Notes under the pieces: generated by a model
The model's database searches: none
Told to the model about the DNA's origin: nothing
The model's input: only the letters and a program-made list of their open reading frames with translations
Origin: an uncultured Mucilaginibacter sp.
GTDB lineage: Bacteria; Bacteroidota; Bacteroidia; Sphingobacteriales; Sphingobacteriaceae
Assembly: GCF_903893715.1 (NCBI RefSeq)
Contig: NZ_CAITNG010000153.1
Location: forward strand, 21,632-85,631
DNA: 64,000 bases
Direction: 5' to 3'
Made by a program: the position numbers and the translations under genes
Shown: one piece after another, positions 49,557 through 58,503 of the stretch
Layout: every line of letters begins with the position of its first letter
Position numbering within the stretch: the stretch's first letter is position 1

Positions 49557-49617
49557 TTATATTTTATTACCTCTTTATTCTTTTTTGCAAAAATACGTTT
49601 TAATTTGGTTATTCTGC

Positions 49618-50853
49618 TTATTCAAATTCGGCCTGAAGTATCGATACAACGTCTTTTATGGTTTCTTCTTCCAAGTCGGTACGTTTTACCAATTCGCCAA
49701 TGCTCAATGCCAGTACCGATTTAGCTGTATCTAACCCAATACGCTTAAATTCATCCAATATCCAGCCGTCAATTTCGTCGCTAAATTCTTCAATGTCCAC
49801 ATCTTCCTCTTGTTCATCGGCTTCGCGGTACACATCAATTTCGTAACCTGTCAATTTACCTGCCAGTTTTATATTATGACCGCCACGGCCAATGGCCAAC
49901 GATACCTGATCGGGTTTTAAGTACACCGCGGCTGTTTTTTTCTCATCATCTAATTTGATAGAGGTGATTTTTGCCGGCGATAAGGCACGTTGTATGTACA
50001 ACTGTAAGTTGTTGGTAAAGTTGATCACGTCGATATTCTCGTTCTTTAATTCGCGAACGATACCATGGATACGCGATCCTTTCATACCCACGCAGGCACC
50101 TACGGGGTCAATACGGTCATCGTACGATTCAACAGCTACTTTGGCACGCTCGCCCGGTTCGCGGACGATTTTTTTGATGGTGATCAGGCCGTCGAATATC
50201 TCGGGAACTTCCAACTCGAACAGGCGCTGTAAAAATTCGGGAGCAGTACGCGAGATGATGATCTTAGGGTTGGTATTCATCATATCAACCTTATGTACCA
50301 CCGCGCGAACGGTATCGCCTTTCTTAAAGTAATCGGCAGGTATCTGTTCCGATTTTGGCAACAACAGTTCGTTGCCTTCATCATCCAATACCAAAGTTTC
50401 CTTTTTCCAAACCTGATATACTTCGCCGGTTACAATTTCGCCTACGCGGTCTTTATATTTTTTATAGATCTCGTCTTTCTCCAGTTCTAAAATTTTTGAT
50501 ACCAGTGTTTGGCGTGCGGCCAAAATAGCACGGCGGCCAAAACTTTCGAGCGTAATCTGTTCAATGTGCTCATCGCCCACTTCCAAATCGGGGTCCAACA
50601 ATTTAGCTTCGGCCAATTCAATTTCCAGGTCATCATCTTCACTAAAGCCGTCTTCCATCACCACGCGTGTGCGCCATATTTCCAAGTCACCATTATCGGT
50701 ATTTACGATAACGTCGCAATTTTCGTCGGTACCGTATTTTTTGCGGATCATGCTCCTGAAAACGTCTTCCAAAACGCTCATCATTGTTGGGCGGTCAATG
50801 TTTTTGAAATCCTTAAACTCCTGGAAGGAATCGATTAAATTAATATTGCTCAT
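49618..50853 (-). CDS. nusA: Transcription termination/antitermination factor NusA
   Basis: EVPEIFDGLITIKKIVREPGERAKVAVESYDDRIDPVGACVGMKGSRI. Confidence 0.98.
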   Translation of the reverse strand: MSNINLIDSFQEFKDFKNIDRPTMMSVLEDVFRSMIRKKYGTDENCDVIVNTDNGDLEIWRTRVVMEDGFSEDDDLEIELAEAKLLDPDLEVGDEHIEQITLESFGRRAILAARQTLVSKILELEKDEIYKKYKDRVGEIVTGEVYQVWKKETLVLDDEGNELLLPKSEQIPADYFKKGDTVRAVVHKVDMMNTNPKIIISRTAPEFLQRLFELEVPEIFDGLITIKKIVREPGERAKVAVESYDDRIDPVGACVGMKGSRIHGIVRELKNENIDVINFTNNLQLYIQRALSPAKITSIKLDDEKKTAAVYLKPDQVSLAIGRGGHNIKLAGKLTGYEIDVYREADEQEEDVDIEEFSDEIDGWILDEFKRIGLDTAKSVLALSIGELVKRTDLEEETIKDVVSILQAEFE

Positions 50854-50860
50854 CGTTTTT

Positions 50861-51343
50861 TTACTTGAATGATATTACAACTTTTGTTTCAGCTATGTCG
50901 CTCAGCGCGATGGGGCTTTCAATAATTTCGGCCTTTTTTGCTTTTGCTCCGGCTGGTTTTATTTTTTCTTCAATTATTATGGTTTCGTTATCTATACTTT
51001 TTAATATGCCCTCGCGCTTAGAGCCGTCAATCATTTTAACAGCCAGCGTACGGCCAATGTTTTTGGTATACTGCCTTGGCAGTACCAGTGGTGTATCAAT
51101 GCCCGGCGATGATACTTCGAGGTTATAAGCCTCGTCTATCACTTCCTCTTCTTCCAGCTTAAAGCCTACAAACCGGCTGATGGCGGCGCAATCGCCAATA
51201 CCTATGCCCTTGTCGCCATCCACCAAAATCATCAATTTGCGGCCCGGCAGCATTTTGATATCCACCAAAAACAAGTCGGGGCGATCGGCAATCTTCTCCT
51301 CCACCAACATGGCCACCCTTTTCTCGATTTTCTTTTCTGACAC
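50861..51343 (-). CDS. rimP: Ribosome maturation factor RimP
   Basis: YNLEVSSPGIDTPLVLPRQYTKNIGR; upstream of nusA. Confidence 0.95.
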   Translation of the reverse strand: MSEKKIEKRVAMLVEEKIADRPDLFLVDIKMLPGRKLMILVDGDKGIGIGDCAAISRFVGFKLEEEEVIDEAYNLEVSSPGIDTPLVLPRQYTKNIGRTLAVKMIDGSKREGILKSIDNETIIIEEKIKPAGAKAKKAEIIESPIALSDIAETKVVISFK

Positions 51344-51361
51344 TTTTTTTTGAAAAATAAA

Positions 51362-51383
51362 AGAGGGGACTATTGTCCCCTCT
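51362..51383 (-). terminator. Rho-independent terminator between the ATPase module and rimP
   Basis: Stem AGAGGGGAC/GTCCCCTCT, loop TATT; minus-strand T-rich tail. Confidence 0.75.
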
Positions 51384-51440
51384 GCTGTATTATGCTACAA
51401 AGGTAAGTAATTTATTTGGAAAGTCAAGAGGGGGGAGTAA

Positions 51441-51468
51441 TTTCGGATTTCGGATGTTCGATTTCGGA
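51441..51468. repeat. Heptamer-phased intergenic repeat (TTTCGGA TTTCGGA TGTTCGA TTTCGGA)
   Basis: Four in-phase 7-bp units, read directly. Confidence 0.8.
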
Positions 51469-51473
51469 TTAGG

Positions 51474-51899
51474 TTATTTAGTCATTGGCCAAAATTTATG
51501 ATCTTTATCTAAGAAAACGATATAAAATGTGTCGTCTTCAATATAGCCAACTACAACTTCTTTACTTTTTGAAGTTATATGCATCACAGTCCAATCGACC
51601 GAACTTATGTGTTTCGGCTGTGTAAATTCTGAGTCTGGTGGAAAACTAACTTTAGTGTAGGGTTTTAAATATTGTTTTTGTATAGCTTCCTGACAGGAAA
51701 ATTGCCCCACAAACTGTAATCGCTCATTCATATCTGATAATAAGCCTAATTCTTCCCATTCTTGTAAAGTTTGTCCTTCTGTATTTACAATAAGTTGAAT
51801 AAGGCTAAATGTAATTTTTCTAACCTTTTTAGTTTGAGCCTCTCTATTACCCTGCTCGCGTAAGTACGCTGGGTCTTTTCTTTCCTTTTTAGGAGGCAT
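51474..51899 (-). CDS. Small protein of unknown function paired with AAA ATPase
   Basis: 141 aa intact ORF overlapping the end of the ATPase gene; C-terminal WTVMHITSKSKEVVVGYIEDDTFYIVFLDKDHKFWP. Confidence 0.75.
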   Translation of the reverse strand: MPPKKERKDPAYLREQGNREAQTKKVRKITFSLIQLIVNTEGQTLQEWEELGLLSDMNERLQFVGQFSCQEAIQKQYLKPYTKVSFPPDSEFTQPKHISSVDWTVMHITSKSKEVVVGYIEDDTFYIVFLDKDHKFWPMTK

Positions 51900-53100
51900 A
51901 AAGCAAGTCAGTTAATTTCGAATTTATGTCTAAGGTCTCGGCTGCCCCAAAAGTATTCTCAAGATATTTTTTATCATACGCGGATGAATTTCGGACGGCG
52001 CTCGATTTAAATTCAGCTAAGGAATAAAGTGAAGAAGCGCCAAACTGATCTTTTTCTACGAACCATATCTGGTCCCGTCGTAATATCTTCTTGTCCAGTA
52101 AGTTTGTATCTTGTCCTGAAAAAATGAATTGTGCTTTCAAAAAGTTAAATTCTTGAAAAAAGCACATTAATTTTTTTGTGAGATTCGGATGTAATTTACT
52201 ATCAAGTTCATCTATAAATAAAATACCACCCCTTCTTAAAGTATCATATATTGGACCGAGAATGTGAATCAATTTTACTGTTCCAGCCGATTCCATTTTT
52301 GATTGAAATGGAATTGCTTCAATTAACAAACCATTTTCATCATACTTGTTATGATAAGTTATTATTTCGCCGTCCTTTTCACCTGCTTCTATATTTGAAA
52401 TTTCCAAATATTTTAAAACGTTAGCCGCCCATTTTTGAAAATTTAAATCAGACCTCAATAATTTTGTCGTAAAATCTTTGTGAAATAGTTCATGAAGCCC
52501 GCTAATTACGTTAAAATTATAAAACCAAAATATGATTTTTTTAGAAACTTTTTGGTTGTATTGAGCTAAATGACTTAAGAAAAGCACATTTGAATTAACT
52601 TCATCTTTGTACTTTTCGCCTTCGCCAAACGATTCTTTATTAACGATAAAATTTTGGCCATCACGTGTAAAAAGAGCTATTTCCCTGTCAAGCTTACGGT
52701 ATAACCATTCCTTTTTAATTTCATATTTGTATATTTCAAAACCGTAACGGTATATAATTCCTTCTTGTAAAAAGGAAACCTCAAACATTGTGTTATTTTT
52801 TTCAGAACTTGAGTTTAATCGATATCCAAAATCGTTATTTGGTTTTTCTTCATCCTTTTTTAGAGAATCGCTAAATGAGTTTGAAATAATTCCATTCATA
52901 ACAACTGCGGCTTGAATAAAGTTACTTTTTCCACTACCATTTGAACCATAAATCGCTGCGCTTTTAAGCAGATCGAACTCCCGTCCAGTAGCTATAACAT
53001 TAGTTTTTAAATGCTCTTTAAAGGATTTTACCTTCGTCATTAAAAAACTAGTTTCATCCTTAAAGGACAAGAAATTTTTAAACTTAAATTCTATTAGCAT
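51889..53100 (-). CDS. AAA15/AAA_21-type ATPase (SMC/ABC-like, AbiLi/RloA-like architecture)
   Basis: MLIEFKFKNFLSFKDETSFLM; Walker A AAIYGSNGSGKSNFIQA; Walker B GGILFIDELDSKLHPNLTKKLM; QFIFSGQDTNLLD. Confidence 0.9.
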   Translation of the reverse strand: MLIEFKFKNFLSFKDETSFLMTKVKSFKEHLKTNVIATGREFDLLKSAAIYGSNGSGKSNFIQAAVVMNGIISNSFSDSLKKDEEKPNNDFGYRLNSSSEKNNTMFEVSFLQEGIIYRYGFEIYKYEIKKEWLYRKLDREIALFTRDGQNFIVNKESFGEGEKYKDEVNSNVLFLSHLAQYNQKVSKKIIFWFYNFNVISGLHELFHKDFTTKLLRSDLNFQKWAANVLKYLEISNIEAGEKDGEIITYHNKYDENGLLIEAIPFQSKMESAGTVKLIHILGPIYDTLRRGGILFIDELDSKLHPNLTKKLMCFFQEFNFLKAQFIFSGQDTNLLDKKILRRDQIWFVEKDQFGASSLYSLAEFKSSAVRNSSAYDKKYLENTFGAAETLDINSKLTDLLYAS

Positions 53101-53235
53101 TATTAAATTATTTATACAAAGATAACGATGTTAATTAAGATAATTGTATATTTTTGGTAAAAAATGCGAATAAGTAAGCGGTTGACGTTTTGCAACTAAG
53201 CAGAGCTGTTCAGTCAGTGATTCACACCCCCACCC

Positions 53236-53255
53236 CATTTGCACATCCGCACATT
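53236..53255 (-). repeat. Dispersed repeat copy B (same family)
   Basis: Reverse complement AATGTGCGGATGTGCAAATG identical to 27115-27134. Confidence 0.85.
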
Positions 53256-53266
53256 CCTACCCATCT

Positions 53267-54223
53267 TTGCATCCTATCAAAACAGCATTGAAACAAAAGA
53301 TACTCATTGTAGACGACCTGCACCCCATCTTTATCGAAATGGCGGAAGCCTTGGGTTACGAATGTAATTACCAACCAAAATTTACATTGGCCGATACGTT
53401 GGCGGTATTAGCCGACTATGAAGGCCTGGCCGTACGCTCTAAATTTTTGGTGGATAAGGCGGTTTTTGATGCCGCCACCAAACTTAGGTTCATTTGCCGG
53501 GCCGGCGCCGGGATGGATAATATTGATGAGCCATATGCGGCGCAAAAGAGCGTACATTTGATAAACGCACCTGAAGGCAACAAAGATGCGGTTGGCGAAC
53601 ATGTGATTGGGATGTTGCTTTGCCTGATGAACAACCTGAACCGGGCCGATGCTGAAGTACGTGCCGGTTTATGGCAGCGCGAAGCCAACCGCGGGCACGA
53701 ATTGAAAGGCAAAACGGTAGGCATCATCGGTTATGGTTTTATGGGGCAAAGCCTGGCGCGAAAGCTTTCGGGCTTTGACGTGAACGTGATAGCTTACGAT
53801 AAATATAAAACCGGCTTTAGCGACCGCTATGCACGCGAGGTGAGCATGGAAGAAATTGTAAAGCATAGCGACATACTGAGTATGCACGTGCCCCTCAGCA
53901 ACGAAACCAAATACCTGGTGAACGATGAATACCTGTTCCACTTTAAAAAGCCGATATTTTTAATCAATACCTCGCGCGGCAAAGTGGTACAAACACAGGC
54001 CGTGTTGAGCGCGATAAAAAGCGGTAAGGTATTAGGTGCTTGTTTGGATGTGTTGGAAGTGGAGAAATTTCCCGCCGTTGGTGAACAGCCTTGGTTTGAA
54101 GAGCTGAAAGCGTCGGGCAAGGTGCTGTTGGCCCCGCACATAGCCGGCTGGACGTTTGAATCGTATCGTAAAATAAGCGAGGTAATGGCCGAAAAGTTAA
54201 AAAATTTGGAAATTCAAACTTAA
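53267..54223 (+). CDS. D-isomer-specific 2-hydroxyacid dehydrogenase (phosphoglycerate dehydrogenase-like); start probably TTG
   Basis: GKTVGIIGYGFMGQSLARKL; PIFLINTSRGKVVQTQAVLSAIKSGKVLGACLDVLEVE. Confidence 0.92.
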   Translation: MHPIKTALKQKILIVDDLHPIFIEMAEALGYECNYQPKFTLADTLAVLADYEGLAVRSKFLVDKAVFDAATKLRFICRAGAGMDNIDEPYAAQKSVHLINAPEGNKDAVGEHVIGMLLCLMNNLNRADAEVRAGLWQREANRGHELKGKTVGIIGYGFMGQSLARKLSGFDVNVIAYDKYKTGFSDRYAREVSMEEIVKHSDILSMHVPLSNETKYLVNDEYLFHFKKPIFLINTSRGKVVQTQAVLSAIKSGKVLGACLDVLEVEKFPAVGEQPWFEELKASGKVLLAPHIAGWTFESYRKISEVMAEKLKNLEIQT

Positions 54224-54247
54224 ATATCTTATCTTCGTTCTACACTT

Positions 54248-54285
54248 AACAAGACTATGTAGGCAGGTGCCGATATAGTCTTGTT
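54248..54285 (+). terminator. Hairpin/terminator after 2-hydroxyacid dehydrogenase
   Basis: AACAAGACTAT/ATAGTCTTGTT 11-bp perfect stem followed by T-rich sequence. Confidence 0.65.
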
Positions 54286-54389
54286 TGTTTTTAATAGAAA
54301 CCTGTGATGTCCTTCTGTTGCAATAGGAGGGCTATTTTTTTTACAGGGTTTCGAGGGTTTTTGTTTCATAGTATTAATAATTGTGCGTT

Positions 54390-54863
54390 ATGGCAGATGT
54401 AGCTTACTACACCAAAGAAGGTTTAGAAAAATTAAAGGAAGAATTACAGTATTTAAAAACAACAGGCAGGGCTATTATTTCGAACGCGATAGCTGAGGCC
54501 AGGGACAAGGGCGACCTATCGGAAAACGCGGAGTACGACGCGGCAAAAGATGCCCAAGGACACCACGAACATAAAATATCGAAACTGGAAGAAGCGTTAT
54601 CGAACGCGCGCTTGTTGGACGATTCGAAGCTTGACCTGAGTAAGGTTTTGGCCCTGTCAATCGTGAAAATAAAAAACATGAAGAACGGCACCACGATGAG
54701 CTACCAATTGGTAAGCGAAAGCGAAGCCGATTTGAAAGCGGGCAAAATATCGGTAACATCGCCCATAGCCAAAGGCCTGTTGGGCAAAAAGGTTGGCGAG
54801 AAAACCGAAATCACCGTACCTGCCGGCAAGATTGAGTTTGAGATACTGGAAATATCAAGATAA
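54390..54863 (+). CDS. greA: Transcription elongation factor GreA
   Basis: YTKEGLEKLKEELQYLKT; AIAEARDKGDLSENAEYDAAKDAQ. Confidence 0.96.
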   Translation: MADVAYYTKEGLEKLKEELQYLKTTGRAIISNAIAEARDKGDLSENAEYDAAKDAQGHHEHKISKLEEALSNARLLDDSKLDLSKVLALSIVKIKNMKNGTTMSYQLVSESEADLKAGKISVTSPIAKGLLGKKVGEKTEITVPAGKIEFEILEISR

Positions 54864-54934
54864 GGATTGAATGATTGATTTTTAAAAAATGGTCATTCAA
54901 TAAACCTTTCAAACAATCGCGCAATAAATCAAAA

Positions 54935-55330
54935 ATGCCAAGCATCTTTACCAAAATAGTAAACCGCGAAATACCTGCGCATATAGTTGCGGAGACGACT
55001 GAGTTTTTGGCTTTTTTGGACATTAATCCGTTGGCTGCCGGGCACACGCTGGTTATCCCTAAAAAGGAGGTCGATTATCTATTCGATCTGGATGATGAAA
55101 CCTATACCGGCTTGTGCATATTTGCCAAGATTGTGGCGAAGGGCATTGAGAAGGTGATACAATGCGAGCGCATAGGTGTTACGGTAATCGGATTGGAAGT
55201 ACCCCATGCGCATATTCATTTGATACCCATCAATGGCGTTAACGATATGAATTTTTCGAAGCCGAAACTGAAAATGGGTCAGGAAGAACTCGCCGCAATC
55301 GCAACATCCATAAGAGAAGCCCTAAAGTAA
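54935..55330 (+). CDS. HIT family protein
   Basis: SIFTKIVNREIPAHIVAET; GLEVPHAHIHLIPI (HIT motif). Confidence 0.95.
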   Translation: MPSIFTKIVNREIPAHIVAETTEFLAFLDINPLAAGHTLVIPKKEVDYLFDLDDETYTGLCIFAKIVAKGIEKVIQCERIGVTVIGLEVPHAHIHLIPINGVNDMNFSKPKLKMGQEELAAIATSIREALK

Positions 55331-55338
55331 AAAGGCGG

Positions 55339-55359
55339 CATTTGCATATCCGCACATTT
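55339..55359 (-). repeat. Dispersed repeat copy C (same family, one mismatch)
   Basis: Reverse complement AAATGTGCGGATATGCAAATG. Confidence 0.8.
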
Positions 55360-55372
55360 ACTCATATGCATA

Positions 55373-55984
55373 TTACTTCTTTTTCGGCAATGCGCCGCTC
55401 ACCCGCTCCGTATTATCCTTCACAAAAGCCGCCCATCCTGTTTTGGCTTTTTTACCGCCGCCAATACTCGATGTTCCTTTAAGGCTTATTTTTTGGAAAG
55501 CATGGCAAACGGCCACGGCCAGCCCGTCTGTAGCGTCTAAAAACTGGGGTGTTTCTTCAAATTTCAGCAAGGTTTGCAGCATAGCGGCTACCTGTTCTTT
55601 GGTGGCGTTACCGTTCCCTGTGATAGACTGTTTTATTTTGCGAGGGGCGTACTCGGCAATAGGCAATTGGCGCGACAATGCCGCAGCCATGGCCACCCCT
55701 TGCGCCCGGCCCAATTTGAGCATCACTTGTATGTTTTTGCCATAAAACGGAGCTTCCAGTGCCATGCAATCGGGGTGATACTCATCAATAAGCGCGATGG
55801 TTTTTTCGAAGATACGCTGCAGCTTAAGGGCGTGGTCGTCAAGGTGGTCCAGTTTAACAATGCCCAGGCTCACCAATTCAACTTTGGGGCCGGTTTCTTT
55901 TACCAAACCATAACCCATTACGGCCGTACCCGGGTCAATTCCTAAAATCACACGTTCCTTAACATCGGGCTGCTGCATGGGCAA
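55373..55984 (-). CDS. ruvC: Crossover junction endodeoxyribonuclease RuvC
   Basis: VILGIDPGTAVMGYGLV; MALEAPFYGKNIQVMLKLGRAQG; DATDGLAVAVCHAF. Confidence 0.97.
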   Translation of the reverse strand: MPMQQPDVKERVILGIDPGTAVMGYGLVKETGPKVELVSLGIVKLDHLDDHALKLQRIFEKTIALIDEYHPDCMALEAPFYGKNIQVMLKLGRAQGVAMAAALSRQLPIAEYAPRKIKQSITGNGNATKEQVAAMLQTLLKFEETPQFLDATDGLAVAVCHAFQKISLKGTSSIGGGKKAKTGWAAFVKDNTERVSGALPKKK

Positions 55985-56092
55985 GTATAAGTAAATGCGG
56001 TGTTTTATTTAAAACAATTTAGCAAAGCTGCGTTATATTGCAATACATACTATTTTATATAGCGCATTTTGTAACATTGCACAAAATTACCT

Positions 56093-57067
56093 TTGTTGAC
56101 ACGCTCTGCCAAAAAAATACTCTCGTTCAGCATTAAAGCGCTTGTTATCGCCCTCGCCTATGTATTTATTTACAAAAGCGTAAGCAACAAGGCCGAGTTG
56201 CAACAGTTTAAAAACCTGCTGCAAACTGTCGACCAAAACAAGGTATATGTTACCATGTCGGCAGTTGTTTTGCTGATGCTGCTCAACTGGCTGCTCGAAG
56301 CCTTTAAATGGAAATACCTTACCCGCAGGTTACAACGGATGACGATATGGCGCTCGATAGCGGCGGTGTTTTGCGGCCTTACATGGGCTATATTCACACC
56401 AAACCGCTTAGGCGAGTACGGCGGTCGGATTTTATACTTACCTCCCTCAAAACGGGGCTACGGCGTGTTTACCATGGCGGTAGGTTCATTCGGGCAAAAC
56501 GTGGTGACTAATGTGGTTGGGGCTACGGCTTTAATGTGGTTTGTGTTCAGCTTTTTGCACCTTAATGTATGGGTGCTTATACTGCTTACGCTGTTAGCGG
56601 TTTCCCTGGCGGCAATTATGCTCGCTTGCTTTTTCAATATCAAATGGCTGGCGGTGTTGCTGAACAAAATCAAGTTTATGCACCAATATGAGCGGTTTTT
56701 TAATATCATAGCCAAATACCGCAAACGAGAGCTTGCGACAGTGATGTTGTTTTGCGTGTCGCGATTCGCGGTTTTTTCGTCGGAGTATTACCTGGTCATC
56801 AATTTGTTGTTGCCGCAACTATCTATATTCCCCACTTTGATGATGGTGTTCAATATGTTCTTTATCCAATCGGCCCTGCCAACGCTCGATTTGGTGGATG
56901 TTGGCCTTCGCGGCATGACGGCGGCCACATTTTTTAGCTATATTACATCGCAAAAGCTGGCCGTTATTGCCTGTGTATCGTCCATATGGTTTATCAACTT
57001 AATTATACCGGCTATTATTGGTTCAGTGTTCGTTTTAAAAATCAGGTTCTTTGATCGTACTGCATAG
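56093..57067 (+). CDS. Flippase-like domain (lysylphosphatidylglycerol synthase TM family) membrane protein
   Basis: Multi-TM; FTPNRLGEYGGRILYLPPSKRGYG. Confidence 0.82.
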   Translation: MLTRSAKKILSFSIKALVIALAYVFIYKSVSNKAELQQFKNLLQTVDQNKVYVTMSAVVLLMLLNWLLEAFKWKYLTRRLQRMTIWRSIAAVFCGLTWAIFTPNRLGEYGGRILYLPPSKRGYGVFTMAVGSFGQNVVTNVVGATALMWFVFSFLHLNVWVLILLTLLAVSLAAIMLACFFNIKWLAVLLNKIKFMHQYERFFNIIAKYRKRELATVMLFCVSRFAVFSSEYYLVINLLLPQLSIFPTLMMVFNMFFIQSALPTLDLVDVGLRGMTAATFFSYITSQKLAVIACVSSIWFINLIIPAIIGSVFVLKIRFFDRTA

Positions 57068-58181
57068 CATCATATCGCTTTTCGCAACAGCTGTTTATCT
57101 GTTTTTATTGTGCTACCTCACGATAGGTTGGGCACGGCTTAAAACTCCAAAGACAATAAAAAGGGCATTCACTACCAAGGTGACCATCCTGATAGCCGCC
57201 CGCAACGAAGAGGACAAGATTGCCTTGACTATCGACGATATCCTGGCGCAGGACTATCCTAAACATCTTTATGAGCTCATTATTGCCGACGACCACTCGA
57301 CCGACCGCACCGCCGAAATCATCAGCGGCTATGCCGACCGTGGCGTGCGCCTGTTGCAGCTGCGCGATAACAAGGTCCTCAATTCCTATAAAAAAAGGGC
57401 GATTGCGGAAGCGATCAGGATATCAACCGGCGACTTTATGGTGGCTACCGATGCCGATTGCCGCATGGGGCCGCAATGGTTGTCGTGCATCATCAATTAC
57501 CACGAGTCGAACGATTTGGTGATGGTTTCGTCGCCTGTTACTTACTTTGAGGAGAAGACCCTGTTTGAATATTTACAAACGCTGGAGTTTATGTACCTTA
57601 TTGGTATCGGTGGCGCCTTTATAGGTAACAAAAAGGCTTCCAACTGCAACGGCGCTAATTTTGCCTATCGAAAGGATGTGTTTTATGAAGTTGGTGGCTT
57701 TAGCGGTATCGACGAATTGGCATCGGGCGATGATGAGCTGTTGCTGCAAAAGGTGGCTGCGAAATATCCCGGAAGGATTGGCTTCCTGAAACGTACCGAA
57801 GCGGTGGTGTATACCCATGCCAAACATACGTTAACCGAGTTTATGCAGCAACGGAGGCGTTGGGCATCAAAATCGACCAAGTACAAAGACAAAAAGATCA
57901 TTGTATTTGGCATTTGCATTTGGCTGTTCAACTTATCCATACTGGTAAACGCGGCTTTGGGTTTTTACAACACGTACTTTTTTAAACTGGTATTGCTGCA
58001 ATTGTTACTAAAGTACGTTTTCGAGTTTACTTACCTGTTGCCATTGACGATGTTTTTCAAACGTGTTTGGCTCATTTCGCTGCTCATCATCCTGATACCT
58101 ATCCATGTAATCTACTTTGTGTATGTGGGAATTTTGGGAAATAGCAAACGCTACGATTGGAAGGGGCGCAACGTACGTTAA
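57051..58181 (+). CDS. Membrane glycosyltransferase family 2
   Basis: VTILIAARNEEDKIALTIDDILAQDYPKHLYELIIADDHSTDRTAEI; QQRRRWASKS; overlaps preceding gene. Confidence 0.93.
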   Translation: MIVLHSIISLFATAVYLFLLCYLTIGWARLKTPKTIKRAFTTKVTILIAARNEEDKIALTIDDILAQDYPKHLYELIIADDHSTDRTAEIISGYADRGVRLLQLRDNKVLNSYKKRAIAEAIRISTGDFMVATDADCRMGPQWLSCIINYHESNDLVMVSSPVTYFEEKTLFEYLQTLEFMYLIGIGGAFIGNKKASNCNGANFAYRKDVFYEVGGFSGIDELASGDDELLLQKVAAKYPGRIGFLKRTEAVVYTHAKHTLTEFMQQRRRWASKSTKYKDKKIIVFGICIWLFNLSILVNAALGFYNTYFFKLVLLQLLLKYVFEFTYLLPLTMFFKRVWLISLLIILIPIHVIYFVYVGILGNSKRYDWKGRNVR

Positions 58182-58184
58182 ACA

Positions 58185-58213
58185 AAAAAAGCACCCCAAT
58201 GTGGGATGCTTTT
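58185..58213. terminator. Bidirectional terminator between GT2 and csp
   Basis: AAAAGCACCCCA-ATG-TGGGATGCTTTT imperfect stem with flanking A/T tracts. Confidence 0.65.
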
Positions 58214-58235
58214 CAGGATAATGTATGGTATCTTA

Positions 58236-58430
58236 TTAAGAAACAAGCGAAACATTAACCGCGTTGAGGCCTTTCTTACCTTTTTCTACTTCAAATTGAA
58301 CTTCATCATCCTCGCGGATAACGTCGATTAAACCTGTAGAATGAACAAAAACATCTTCGCTGCCATCGGCCGGAATAATAAAACCGAAACCTTTGGTTAC
58401 ATTAAAAAACTTTACTTTACCGTTTTGCAT
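58236..58430 (-). CDS. Cold-shock domain protein
   Basis: MQNGKVKFFNVTKGFGFIIPADGSEDVFVHSTGLI; start trimmed from the longer ORF. Confidence 0.96.
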   Translation of the reverse strand: MQNGKVKFFNVTKGFGFIIPADGSEDVFVHSTGLIDVIREDDEVQFEVEKGKKGLNAVNVSLVS

Positions 58431-58503
58431 TATAATTATTGTTAAAAATTGGGCGAATATAGCCATTATTTTATCAGATTGCCAAAATAGGCCCAACGCA
58501 GGG

